64,000 nucleotides of DNA, from positions 17,938,337 to 18,002,336 of the forward strand of contig NC_060064.1 in the NCBI RefSeq assembly GCF_020283565.1, in the 5' to 3' direction. This DNA is from Trifolium pratense (taxonomy: Eukaryota > Streptophyta > Magnoliopsida > Fabales > Fabaceae). The translations under genes and the position numbers were made by a program. Positions within the stretch are counted from its first letter, which is position 1. Every line of letters begins with the position of its first letter. The notes beneath the pieces were generated by a model. That model saw only the letters and a list, made by a program, of their open reading frames with translations, did not search any database and had not been told where the DNA came from. Positions 12,001-23,209 of the stretch are shown here, one piece after another.

Positions 12001-15000
12001 TTTATTTAACTAGAATAAAATATATTGGTGTCGGTGTCCTATATTTTTTACTTTAGAAGTGGCGTGCCCGGTGTCCGTGTTTATAGGTTGAGTACTGGTA
12101 ATATATTTTTTACTTTAAAATATATTTGTTTGTGTATACTTGTTATATATTTTGTGCACTTTCCTATTCCAGTACCAATTCTATATAAAGTTAAGCGTCT
12201 GCGCGAAGGGAAGAGCTTTGCTACGAGGAAAGTGGATGCAATTCAAAAGGGAAACATCATATTCACTTTGCTGGCTTCATTTCAGGTAATCCTCATTCTT
12301 TTTGACTTGGAGTTTGATAATTATTCAGTCATTTTTATTTATTTGTTTAGCTGCGGATCAGGTCAAGTTATGCACTCTTCTTGTTTCATATAAGCATTTT
12401 CTTATTATTCTTTCGTTTTTTGGAAGTATATGTTAGTGTTATTTGTGGATGATGATAGAACCCTCAACCTCCTTAACTCCTCCACTCCAACCGCCGAGCC
12501 AACCTTCATTTTCTTATCATTCTTAAATGAATATTGTATAATAACAGAAAATTTTAGTATTGAGGACAAACAGTTATCTTTAACTTAATATTTCAGACTA
12601 GTTACTGTTGGGAATTAAAAGATGAAATGTCATTTGAAGGACCACCCAGATATTGCAACTATATAGATGGGCATCCCTATATTCTGCTTTTTGGTATAAA
12701 AGAAATTTATATATTTATATATACTGTTATGTATGATTGGATTTATTCCTAATAGGGATAGAAATTTTGGTGCAATTTGAACCATCGGTAAATGAGATGC
12801 TGTCTAGCATTGTCAATTCAATAGTAAGAATATAAATCTATGATGGGTATCTCTTCTGCTTCAGTTTTTTCAGAGAAACTATATCAAACCATTAAGAGAT
12901 ATATTTAGAGGTAAACAGTCTATCTTTGAAGTTAATACATGATATAGAGTTACGGTGTGATCTATGTTATCAACCCCATCTAGTGGGATATGGCTCGGTC
13001 ACGATTACAAAATATAACACGGTTGATGTAGCTTTGTCTTTAGCTGTTTTCATTTTGATTGGTATGCGTTCTTTTAGCATATATACTCTAATACTGGTTG
13101 AGAAATTTTACTTTACATTCTAGTTACATTTAATTTTGTTATTATCTTAATTCTACAGAAAGATGAATTAGGATTTCAACACCAGGAAGTGTCTATGCCA
13201 TCTGTCCCTGCCCCAGACCAGGTAAGTAGTAAAGTTATATTCAATAAAAAAAGGCTAAATTTGCTAGGAATTTTGGAGTACTAGTTTTTGCTCTCTGTTA
13301 TAGCTTCTATCATTGGAAGAGTTACGAGAGCAACGTCTTACTGACCCTCGTCTTCCAAGGTAAGATTTATTATTTCATGCAATAATTTCCTATATTTGTT
13401 TATTTAGTTCAACTCCAGATAATTGTGTGCGTATGATGATTTTCTATGCCATATTTACAAATTTATTTGCTTCAGAACTTACCGGGCCAAAGTTGCTACA
13501 GCTGAGTTCATTCCCTGGCCCATAGAGATACGATTCTGTGAACCTAGACCAACAACAAATCAGACCAAGTCTCCTCCTAGGTTAGCTGGGTGCTCTCTGT
13601 CCCAATTTTTTCTTACATTTATTTATACCAGTTTTTTATGGAAGATTTGGAAGGAGGGGAAAGGAAAGCATGAGTGTACCTTTGGGAATACAGCTATCCT
13701 TTTCCTTCCTTTCTCTGTAAATCATTTTCACATAGCCTCAATATCTGGGATTCTTAATGGTATTACATATTACCTAAACTTATTTAAAATTTAAATGCAG
13801 TTTGAGATACTGGTTTAGAGCAAAAGGAAAATTGTCGGATGATCAGGCCTTGCATAGGTACATACCTTTATCTACTGTTAGATATTCTTGTTTTGAAGGG
13901 TTGAGTGATATTGGCAAAATGCACGAACTAGGAGCCTTGTGCTTGAAAGTGTTGGAGTTTATGTTAAAATTTGTGAAAATGGAGATTGAGGAAAATTTGA
14001 TTTTATTGTGCATATGCATTTGGACCTATGTCAAAAACCAAATCCCAAAAGCTTTAGTTGCAAGTTACCAATGCATAGGCCAATTTACTTTGCTGAAATT
14101 CAACTCTTACATTAAAGAGTCAAAGATCATAATTATAAGTTATAACCACTTGGACAAGGGACTCTGATACACATCTAGACCAAATATCCAAAAAGTTTAA
14201 ACAATTGGCTTATCAATGGTATTATATCAAATAATTGGTTTGTATTGCAGGTGTGTGGCAGCATTTGCTTCTGATCTATTATTTCTTCAAGTAAGTGTGA
14301 ATCCCCACCGTCGGGTGGGTTTAAAGACACGTGCTGTAAGTTTGGACCACTCGTAAGTGTCATAGTCCTTTTGGTTGTACAATAGGTTATTTATATATTA
14401 AAATAATAACGTGTGAGGCGTGCTTAGAAAGTTTTCAAGCTTTCTAGCCTATGTGTTTGATGTTTCTATTTTCATTTTAATTTCAGCATGTGGTTTCACA
14501 GACCGTTAAGAGCTGATGACTGGATACTATATGAGGTTAGTGCCTTCATTATTTTGGGAAAATCTCAACATACAACAACAAAATTCTTGGTAAAAATTAA
14601 AAACAATTTTTAAGGAACAATTAAACTATACAAGTTGATTTCCCTTCAAAAAAAAAAAAAAACTATCCAAGTTGATTATTTAAGTCAATAAATGGTTACT
14701 CATTGACCACATTTTGAATATCAATAAGTACTCAACTGGTCAAGTGCTTGACTTTTCCTAAATTTATTTTCACCAAATTTTGTTTGTGGTGTGTATTGTA
14801 AAGTTGTTGATACACCCAACCGGATTTGTTCTGCAGATATTTAGCCCTGCTGCCTTCAATGCGCGTGGCTATGTCACAGGCCGGATGTTCAATCAAAAGG
14901 GAGAGGTAAAGGATTAAATCACTTCATCTATTACCTTTATCTTCTTTTTCATATGTTGTGTGTATACTTCTGTCAGCATAAGATCCCTTTCTTTTCCCAG

Positions 15001-15110
15001 CTTGTCTAACTTCTTTCATTGTTAACTTGCAGCTTCTTGTTTCATTGGTTCAAGAAGGCCTGACAAGGAAGGAAATTCCCAAAAGATCAGCCACCAACTC
15101 TAAGTTGTGA
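9070..15110 (+). CDS. ACH2: Peroxisomal acyl-CoA thioesterase II with cNMP-binding-like domain
   Basis: TesB-type thioesterase hydrolysing fatty acyl-CoA to free acid and CoA, of the plant ACH2 class. Seventeen exons: 9070-9085, 9201-9293, 9789-9856, 10039-10120, 11192-11238, 11351-11476, 11627-11704, 11784-11871, 12173-12285, 13159-13221, 13304-13359, 13476-13580, 13801-13857, 14251-14352, 14487-14535, 14837-14905 and 15033-15110, 429 codons plus stop. Residues ~6-125 form a cyclic-nucleotide-binding-like fold ([34 protein letters not shown]). Two hot-dog repeats follow ([34 protein letters not shown]). By analogy with TesB, Asp363 in LDHS and Gln411 in LVQEG are likely catalytic. The last three residues are SKL, a type 1 peroxisomal signal. 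The start is set by MAKEE, which splices exactly onto VFEFLGC. Confidence 0.95.
9560..9700. repeat. Dispersed GTGTCCGACAC-type repeat in an intron
   Basis: Contains GTGCGGTGTCCGACACATATG and, further on, several GTGTC repeats (CAGTGTCGTGCCTAGTGTCGTGTCG). Related sequence recurs at 12030-12095 (GGTGTCGGTGTCCTA...GTGCCCGGTGTCCGTG) and 28770-28910 (CTGGTGTCCGACAGTGACATATG). It is probably a MITE family; ends not defined. Confidence 0.45.
12030..12095. repeat. Fragment of the GTGTCCG-type dispersed repeat
   Basis: Short intronic piece of the thioesterase gene sharing the GGTGTCGGTGTCC and GTGCCCGGTGTCCGTG motifs with 9560-9700. Too short to bound. Confidence 0.35.
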
Positions 15111-15344
15111 AGTTTTGTCAAAAAAATAAATATAAACTCAAGTTTTAAACAGCTGAAAATTCATATGTCATGTGGTTCTCTTTTAGTTCTCTCTCTCTTT
15201 TACAAGTCTTATATAAAAAGTTTGATTAGCAATTTAATGATGGGTTATACATACTAAAAAAATGCCCTTATATTTTGTATAAGTTAAAATAATACGAATA
15301 GAAGGAAGGGTGATTATTGAAAATTCATTATATGTTTAAGACTC
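15111..15344. other. Thioesterase 3' flank
   Basis: AT-rich region following the TGA stop; it should hold the 3' UTR and polyadenylation site. No other feature seen. Confidence 0.5.
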
Positions 15345-15798
15345 TGGCCTGTTTGTTTCAGCTTTAAAAAAATGGATTTTTTCTTTGTATTTTTGAAAAT
15401 AGATTTTCTAAAATCGTTTTTCAAAATATTACAAGTTTTTTTATATTCATTTTTTCTAAATTGAAACACTAATTTTGACATCATATAACATAAATACACA
15501 TTATTGAAGATCAAAATATAGTCAAAATCACAATTTTTTCAAAAAGTTGTATTTCAAAAATGATTTTTATGAAAATCTATTTGAAATAGTTTCAAAATTA
15601 AGTGATTTTTCGAAATTTTGATATTCAAAAAAATTTCAATAAAATGATCAAATACCTAAAATAACATTTTAAGAATAACTATTTAAACTAAATTTTCATT
15701 TGAAGCTTTTATAAAAAAATTCTTTGTAAATTTTTTTTACTTAATATTATGTAATACTATAAGAATCTATTTTGAAAAAATCTATAACAAACAGACTC
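15345..15798. mobile_element. MITE-like element with CTGTTTGTT ends
   Basis: The left end reads CCTGTTTGTTTCAGCTTT and the right end, reverse-complemented, GTCTGTTTGTTATAGATTTTT, an imperfect terminal inverted repeat. Both flanks carry ACTCT (AAGACTCTGG on the left, ACTCTCTATT on the right), a possible degraded duplication. The interior is AT-rich and non-coding. Confidence 0.4.
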
Positions 15799-16114
15799 TC
15801 TATTGGATGTAGTCGGTACCCAGAAGTAGTAGTAGTAATAAAAAACGTGATATGTACTTGTGCGATCATTTCTTATCATTTCGTATAATGATTTTTACTT
15901 ATTTTTTAAAAAAATAAAAAATAAAAAAATAAAACAAGCTTTCTATGATTTTTACTTCTTCTGTTTAACAAATTATATGGTATTTACATTGAAAAATATT
16001 ATTAACGTGCAACTCGTTACTGAATGTTTATTTGCTAAGAATCATAAAATAGACTTTGTATGTTACACTTTTTAACTACTTTCAATAATAGTAGTTTCTC
16101 ATTTCTTGATCTCT

Positions 16115-16620
16115 GGTGGGGAGATGACAATCACTCTAGATGACGTGCAATATATTTTGCATCTCTCCATTGAGGGATGTCACGTCTAATGGTATTGAAC
16201 TGATGGTGACCTATCTTGTTGCAAGTCCCGTTGTCGCGTACCATGAATTCGCATATACTCGCGCAGCTCATGCCTGGTTTATATACTTGAAGACCCTGCT
16301 AGCCAACCACTAGAGATCTGCACGTCAAGTTGAGAGGGACGAAGATGTGGCAAGCATGTTAATCCGAGACCACGCCATCAGAACATACTTGATTTTCTTG
16401 GTTGGCACCACCACCATATTCTCCAACAAAGCCAAAAACTATGTTGACCTCAAGTACATTCTGTACATAAGGGACCTTGCGTTCAACGCATATGCCTGGG
16501 ACCCCGCAACACCAATGCCACCGTTCTGAAGTGCAAGTATTTGGCATTTTGGCAGGTTATGCTACACTGCTTCAGGTAAATATGTAACCAGAGTTTGACT
16601 GCATGGGAGACTATTTTTAT
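16115..16620 (+). pseudogene. Plant-mobile-domain (PMD/MAIN-like) remnant
   Basis: Broken coding sequence. MTITLDDVQYILHLSIEG near 16125-16180 is the start of the plant mobile domain, a module shared by certain MULE/retro-element-associated proteins and the MAIN/MAIL genes. Stops follow; about 16330-16530 then reads VASMLIRDHAIRTYLIFLVGTTTIF with YVDLKYILYIRDLAFNAYAWDPA, the C-terminal half of the same domain. There are several stops and frame changes and no intact start. The region is noticeably more GC-rich than its surroundings. Confidence 0.7.
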
Positions 16621-17087
16621 TAATGCAGACAGATTCACTGCCTACATTGCAAAATCCGTTCGCAGTGTAGCCAACAAACTGTATTATCTAATTTTTTGCA
16701 CACACTTCTACCTTCATTCATTGTGCCTTATTGTGGGCATCAATTCCACATATTGCAGCCAAAACATCCCATGGAATAACTGGAGTTCATGGTAAAAGAG
16801 CAACATAACTTGCATAAGATACAAAACATATCCTTTTTCAGTAAATATTTAATGGAAAAAAAAAGAGCATGTGATTTTCTTTCAAGATGAAGTCCAACTG
16901 CTATTAAAAATATTACAGAGAACGTGCCTAGTCTCTTGCTGAATTTTTAAATGTTGATGAAACGAAGGACTTCATAAAAATATAGCAAGTTTATAGAAAC
17001 TGATACACTGCTTTTGGCTGAATGAATAGATGTTCCAATGGGATAGTTTGCGCATGAAGTCCTTGATTGCGCCATGGCACCCAAATA
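16621..17087. other. Spacer and 3' UTR of the minus-strand gene
   Basis: Continues past the pseudogene into the downstream region of the gene that stops at 17088 on the minus strand. No coding feature seen. Confidence 0.5.
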
Positions 17088-20000
17088 TTACTCGGTCTTT
17101 TTTTGCAATCGAAATTGTTCCTTCGTCCTACCGTAATAGACAGAATCCAGGGCTGAAAAGGTGATGAAATTCCAGCCAAAAGCAGATCCTCCAATAATAT
17201 ATGTGCCTGATGTCTGACTGTCTTCGCCCACAGATGGTCGTGCAAATGCTTTCTCTACTTGAGTTTGCTCTGGAGACTTGAAACGTTGAGGTAGCTGCTT
17301 CAGAGAAACTACATCCGCTTTCATATCATCATATACCTTCAGAACAATTTTCAGCTCTGCAATTAAAAGTTAAAATCAAAAGCATATTACAGTTCAAGGA
17401 ACCGCAAAACTAAATATCATTTACAACACCTAATCTGAGTATAAGAAAGCTTAGACATGGAGATGGTGTCATCAACAGGAACATGATTCTAGTTACATGC
17501 AGTCAGCATAACACATCCAACTCCAAGTAAATTTGGTGGACAGCCAAATATAAATAGAAATAAATTTCATGCTGTTTTTCAATATGTCAGAAGTATAACA
17601 GGTATATGTCATTTGAATTATGATTTGATAACTTGGTCAACTTACGGTCTCGAATTTCATGGGATGCCTTGCAATTTTTATAGTCAGGAGTTTGGAGAAC
17701 CTTCAAGATTAAACAGAAATCATTAGGCACTTGTTATAGTATTAAAAAAAAATAGTCATTCTATGTATCTAGTTGAACACATTCTTACTAGCTTCAAAGA
17801 AAACAACTTCACAGAAAACCTCTTTAAAGTTTATAACACATGACTTGGTTTGTTGGAAAGAAACTACATGCTATGTACATAGTAGTCCAGTACAACATAT
17901 AGGCAATGCGTAACGGTACAACAAAGGTTGCAAGAGTTTATCATAATTAATGATGCATATGCATCTTTGTAAGAGGAGCATGCACTTTGATAGAGACCTG
18001 AGTATGAGCGACATATGAAAATGGCTATTATTGTAATAAAGAGTATGGTGAGGTTATATGATAAATAATGAGGGGGTTAAGATGCTTAGTTGACAAGTTT
18101 GTTATGCATTAGTAGTATATATATAGTGAGGTGAGGGAAGTGTGGGATTATGGAAGATTTTTTATTGGAACCTTTATGGTTAGGCAAAGAATGAGTGTTC
18201 TCTTTCTTTGAGGACCTTAGCTCCAAGGGTAGATTGGAATTCATTTCCTTCTACATTTTATCTTTCATTTCGCTATTTTCCATTGTAAAAGCTTTTGCTC
18301 CATTTTCACTCGATAAACACATTATTTCATATAATTGCATTTTCGGGTTCCAACAATGGTCCGAGCTACCGGATCCGACAGAGAGCCAGTGATGTCGACG
18401 AAGGTGGTTCCTAGATTCGACGGACCGGAAGATGGTTACTGGTGGCTGATCCAGTTAGATCGGTATTTTGAGGCCAACAGCTTTGAGAAGGAAGAAAGGT
18501 GGGATGGGTGACTGCATTTGGGTTGAGTGGGGATGCTTTTACCTGGTGGCTCTCTTGAAAGAAAGGTAAACAGGATGTCACGTGGAAAATGCAAATCTAT
18601 AGAATTGTGTTTATTAACTGAAAATTGAGCAAAGCTCTTAAAATAGAAAAATGAAAAGATTAAAATAGAACAAAGCTCTTCCAATCTACCCTTGGAGCTA
18701 AACTCCTCAAAGATTGAATACTCATTCTTTGCCTAACCATAATGGTTTCAACTAAAATATTCCATAATCCCACACTTCCCTCACCTCACTATATATATAC
18801 TACTAATGCATAACAAACTTGCCAACTAAGCATCTTAACCCCCTCATTATTTATTATAAAACCTCATTATACTCTTCATTACAATAATAGCCATTTTCCT
18901 TTGTCGCTCAGGTCTCTATCACACTTGCAAGTTACAACTTACAACCATAAAATCTAAGAGCCGTAAATAAAGTGAAGTCCCAAAATTGTGCTGGATTAGC
19001 AGGTCAAATGTACCTTCATTTTATTTCATTTTCTTCTATAGAAAATAAGTACTTAAAACCAGCAAGTTTTTGTAGAGAAACCATGAAAACTACCCATCTC
19101 CTTGAAAACTTCATCCTCAATCCTAACAAACTTATTTGAATTTCATAAGTTACATCAACAAATTTTTGCATGGCATGTTCACAAGGGATCTAGATCCTCT
19201 AGAGCAGCCATTTTGCACACGAAAGATCGTGATAACGGCTGCTATAGTAGCCAGTACAACCAGTGGCAGAGGTACAAAAATTTGTGTTTCACGTGTATTG
19301 ATGAGTATTAATACTCTGAATTGGGTAATTAGAATTTCATTGACCAAAATTTGGAAATACCAAAATTAGCTTCTCAAATAAACAAATAAGTGGGAGTAGA
19401 TAATTGGTATAGGTTTTATTAAGCACATTTTCTTCTTAATAACATTTCCAGGTCTACGATTGCATAAGTTTTTCTCTTTATTGAAATGAGAAAAAAAGGA
19501 AAGGGAACCCCTGGACTTTAAAGGCTCTTACTCTGATCGCAACCGCTACATGAAAATGCACAACACCAACATTTAGCGTCGCACCAGACTCCAATTACAT
19601 TTCACTATTCCAGTATGGTACACTATAGGAAGTGCCGCAATTAATGACACAAAATATATGCCACAAAAAAACTAGAAGAAACATTTGAGGAGATTATTGG
19701 GGTTTTATGTCAACCTTAATAAAAGCGATAGGAATTGGAGTATAATTAAGGTTGATTATTCCAGCATATACAAGATCCCCCTCAAACAGAATCTGGATTT
19801 CTTTTTACATGATGTACACATTCATATCTTCTGTCACTAGATTGCTACTCAACCAATAACCCAATCATTCTTTTTCCCATAGTACTTATTTTTAGGATAC
19901 ATCTCACACAAAGTATGACCATGAAAGGCCTGTAGAAAATACCATTTACCCTCCTGCGAGGCTATGACACACGTATCTTCATTTCCTTAGATTGGTTCTA

Positions 20001-20748
20001 CTTCCAAAAACACACCCTACTCAAATTCCCTCGAATTATACCAAAATATCCCAATTCCTTATCAAGCTAGTAAGAAGAAGTTTACAACCCAAGTAACAAA
20101 ACTTGGTCTAGCCTAGGTCTCCCGCACCATAAAGTTAATATACATTGTCAATCCTGAAGCAGAAAAATAGAGAACACTCCAAGCAAAGTCTAGATATAAG
20201 ATACTGAGATTAAAAAGTCTAAAGGTACCTTACAACTATTTTCAATTAGTATAATACATACAATTTTTATTTCCTTTTTTAAATATCAATCTTTTAGTGT
20301 ACCCCCAAAGAGACTTGTCCTAACTCATTTTGTTATTGACAACCAATGAAAACCCCTAACATTGGCACATGCCAAACTTTAACACAACAATTCAGCCCTA
20401 AATTTAATATGAAAATAACATAGTTCAAATCCCTAACAAGAGTATAAATTCAACTTTTTTCAGGAACATAACAAACAAGTTAAACCCATATAAGAAAACA
20501 AGAACCACACCAAAATTCCGTGAAAAAGAAGAGATTTTGAGATGATTTAGGAAAAACGGGGGGAGTGGTATATGTACCTGGATAAAATGGGGACGAAGGT
20601 CTCGAACAAGGGCACGAATCTTGAAGTAATTGGAATTGGAATTGGAATTGGAATTAGAGTCGAGTGGTCTCTTCCTGGTTGTGGGAGTTTGAGTATGAAG
20701 AGTTTGTTGAGTTGCAGCAACAGCTACAGGTGCTTTTGGTTCTTCCAT
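17088..20748 (-). CDS. Small conserved plant protein of unknown function
   Basis: Three exons on the minus strand: 20748-20578, 17700-17646 and 17356-17088, joining to 164 residues plus stop with clean GT-AG junctions. The N-terminus is Thr/Pro-rich, then KRPLDSN with a Ser-Asn repeat produced by a GGAATT tandem at about 20634-20660. Next comes YFKIRALVRDLRPHFIQ, a helical segment (TPDYKNCKASHEIRDQLKIVLKVYDDMKAD), a variable stretch, and a distinctive tail GTYIIGGSAFGWNFITF...YYGRTKEQFR. I believe this organisation occurs across plants as an unnamed family, but I cannot assign a function. There is no signal peptide or membrane segment. Intron 1 is 2.9 kb because of an inserted retroelement. 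Confidence 0.8.
17988..18921. mobile_element. LTR-retrotransposon remnant with inverted LTRs and 5-bp TSD
   Basis: The two arms are inverted copies. The left arm (17988-~18354) starts TGATAGAGACCTGAG; the right arm (~18585-18921) ends CTCAGGTCTCTATCA. Shared internal landmarks are GCATTAGTAGTATATATATAG, GTGAGGGAAGTGTGGGATTATGGAA and GGTTAGGCAAAGAATGAGT. The flanks carry CACTT on both sides (17983-17987 and 18922-18926), a 5-bp duplication as LTR elements make. Between the arms, after a possible degenerate primer-binding site (CCAACA/ATGGTCCGAGC), 18390-18560 encodes gag-like sequence (VVPRFDGPEDGYWWL, LDRYFEAN, GDAFTWW). Normal elements have direct LTRs. It lies in intron 1 of the minus-strand gene. 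The arms differ at many positions, so the event is old. Confidence 0.75.
18927..20577. other. Remaining intron 1 sequence
   Basis: About 1.65 kb of intron between the retroelement and exon 1 of the minus-strand gene. I see no bounded element and no coding exon. A short stretch at 19150-19300 has somewhat higher GC but no recognisable protein. Confidence 0.5.
20634..20660. repeat. (GGAATT)n coding minisatellite
   Basis: Four near-perfect hexamer units in exon 1 of the unknown-function gene encode a Ser-Asn repeat on the minus strand. Length variation would change the protein by two residues per unit. Confidence 0.8.
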
Positions 20749-20879
20749 AGATGAAATGCAATGCTGTTTAGCTCTCAGAACAGTGGTTCTGGTTATATTA
20801 TAAACACTTTTTACTTTTTACTCTTTTATATTATAGTGGTGTTTTCGATCAAAATACTAATGTTTCAACCAATGAAATC

Positions 20880-21170
20880 AGAAAATTGAAAATTATCAAA
20901 TACACCCTTGAGTAAACTATGAAATACCCTTTCAAATTTTAAAATTCGCAACTACCTCATGAAATTTGAAAATAATCAAATACCGCCTGAAATTATAAAA
21001 AGTCAATCAAATTGTCCCTTGACACTACCAGTCAGAGTCCACGTCAGGGGTAATTTGATTGACGTTTTATAATTTCATGGATATTTGCCTATTTCCAAAT
21101 TTAAAGGGGTATTTAACGAATTTTGAAATTTTATGGGGTATTTGACAATTTACTCTACACCCCTCCTGAA
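20880..21170. mobile_element. Foldback MITE upstream of the minus-strand gene
   Basis: Two AT-rich arms are inverted relatives around a centre at about 21025-21050 (ACTACCAGTCAGAGTCCACGTCA). The left contains GAAATTATAAAAAGTCAATCAAATT and the right contains AATTTGATTGACGTTTTATAATTTC. Outer parts also mirror (GAAATACCC against GGGGTATTT). It has no coding capacity and lies in the probable promoter region of the gene at 17088-20748. Confidence 0.6.
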
Positions 21171-21240
21171 TTTGAAAAATGTTTATAAAATATCATTGCT
21201 CTATTTACTCCGTCTATTATGATTATGTGGTATAACTGTA

Positions 21241-22310
21241 TCTATTCTATACTATATATAAAGATGATACATTAGTTTTTGGGTAGACTTTTCATAATGC
21301 CAACAATACCCTTAATTTTTTTTAGTAGTAGCAAAAATCTTTTAGGCTTAAATGCAGTTTTACCCCCCTGTTTTGAAAAATGCGGAATTTTACCCCCCCT
21401 ATTTTAAAATGCGGAATTTTACCCCCCCTATTTTATAATTTGTTGGATTTTGCCCCCCACCAAAATTCTGCACAAAATCTGCTTCTGAGCCTCAAATTCA
21501 AAGCTTCGCACAGAACTCAATTTAGATCAATAATTCACCAAACTGGTACCGAAACGACCGCAATCGAGTTAGTTTTCCACAGAATCAAACTCCACTAAAT
21601 TTGGAGTTACATAGAGAGATTAATTACCGTTTTAGTGAAGGTATGTTCAAATTAATTATCGTATGAAACTACTACTGGTATTTTCGTCATGTCTCTCACC
21701 CTGTAGCTCACTTTTGAATACTATTTACATGTATGGAAAGCTAACAAAATTACCGTTGTTGGAATTTCAATTTCGTCGAATTTGGAGTTACGATGCGTTC
21801 GGTAGACGATGTTGAATTTGAATGTCACAAGTAGATTTTTGCAGAATTACTAATTGGACAGACCTTCATTAAAACGGTAATTAATCTCTCTCTATAACTC
21901 CACAGAATCAAACCCCACAGAATTACATAAATAAAAACGAAATAAAAACGAAATTCTGACAATAGTGGGGTTTGATTCTGTGGAAAGATAACTCGATTAC
22001 GGTCGTTTCGGTATCAGTTTTGTGAATTATTGATCTAAATTGAGTTCTGTGCGAAGCTTTGAACTTGAGGCTCAGAAGCAGATTTTGTGCAGAATTTTGG
22101 TGGGGGGCAAAATCCAACAAATTATAAAATAGGGGGGGTAAATTTCCGCATTTTAAAATAGGGGGGGTAAAATTCCGCATTTTTCAAAACAGGGGGGGTA
22201 AAACTGCATTTAAGCCAATCTTTTATTAACAAATTCCCCATAATATAAGACATTTTTTTTATATAAGTTAGACACAGGCAGGCGCGGAACACGCTTGTCT
22301 GGCCCGCTAG
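21241..22310 (+). mobile_element. Non-autonomous Helitron carrying a nested MULE
   Basis: The 5' end is TCTATTCTATACTATATATAAAG after an A (a start at 21246 is also possible). The 3' end is CTAG followed by T. Before it, 22276-22302 folds into a 10-bp stem (CAGGCAGGCG with CGCTTGTCTG, two G-T pairs) with a 7-nt loop. Without the nested element and one copy of its target-site duplication it is about 190 bp. The head and hairpin tail look like those of the 284-bp element at 8091-8374, which suggests one family. Confidence 0.75.
21345..22216. mobile_element. Foldback MULE-type element, 9-bp TSD
   Basis: 872 bp with terminal inverted repeats of about 250 bp (left 21345-~21597, right ~21963-22216) starting GGCTTAAATGCAGTTTTACC. 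Exactly duplicated flanks AATCTTTTA (21336-21344 and 22217-22225) give the 9-bp duplication typical of Mutator-like elements. Inside each arm a roughly 32-bp unit (TGCGGAATTTTACCCCCC(C)TATTTTAAAA) is tandemly repeated, so the arms have G/C homopolymers. No transposase. It is inserted within the Helitron at 21241-22310, and so is younger than it. Confidence 0.9.
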
Positions 22311-23201
22311 TACTAAGTATAAAGACTGTGCAAAAGACAACAAAAAAAAAAAACGTGCATTCGGGTCATTGACTTTTTTTTCTTATACAGAGAGATAGGG
22401 GAGATCAAGGAAATAGTTGCAGCACAACAACATCAACCGTGAGTTGTTCAATAAAAGAGATAAAAAGTTATCATTATTTGAATTCACAAATGTTGTTGAA
22501 TTCATGGATTTATGAATATTTTACAAGGTTATTGAGAGAGAGAAGAGAGAGAGATGAATGATGAATATGATGATAATAGGTGATGAATGATGAATAACAA
22601 TAAAAAAAAAAAGTGAGAATCTCATGAATTTTGATGAGATTGTTGAATGAATGTTTTCTTTATATTTTTAACTAAGTTTTACAAAATTCATTTCATGAAT
22701 GAAAAAAAGACCATTAAAATAGGAGAATGCTAGTTATCACGAAAGAAATTCACCCGAATTTCTCCCGAACTGCATTATGTCCAGCCACTTTTTTTGACTT
22801 TTCCATCTATTTAATTAATTCCCATGAATTCTGCACTATGCTTATTTTTCATTGGCCAATTTCCATTCGGGATGCTTTCGGGATACATTCCTTCGCTATG
22901 TATAGCAATGCTCATTAAAATGTGTAGATTTTCTTTATATGTTTGAAGATCTATATTTTTGTTGTTGAAGTTTATGAAAAAATTAATGGATTTAAACGAA
23001 ACTTTATGAATTAAGGGACCAAAGTAAAATCTAAAAATTAGTTAAGAGATAAAAGAGTGATTAAACTTTTTATTTATATTAAATAAGATTTTTTTTGGCT
23101 TTCATATTAAATAAAATATGATATTTATTGTCAAAAGAAAATGTTATAGGAGTAGTAATAGATAGCATAGATTCTCTAAGATTTGTGAGATATTTTTGGG
23201 T
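22311..23201. other. AT-rich intergenic spacer
   Basis: Contains short A and GAGA runs and weakly repeated GATGAATGATGAAT units at about 22550-22590. No coding exon, RNA gene or bounded element recognised. Confidence 0.5.
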
Positions 23202-23209
23202 GATGTAGG

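Noticed and set aside
12925..13020. LINE tail fragment (CAACCCCATCTAGTGGGATATGGCTCGG)
   Set aside because: It shares only a short motif with 3640-3670; too short and divergent to annotate as an element.
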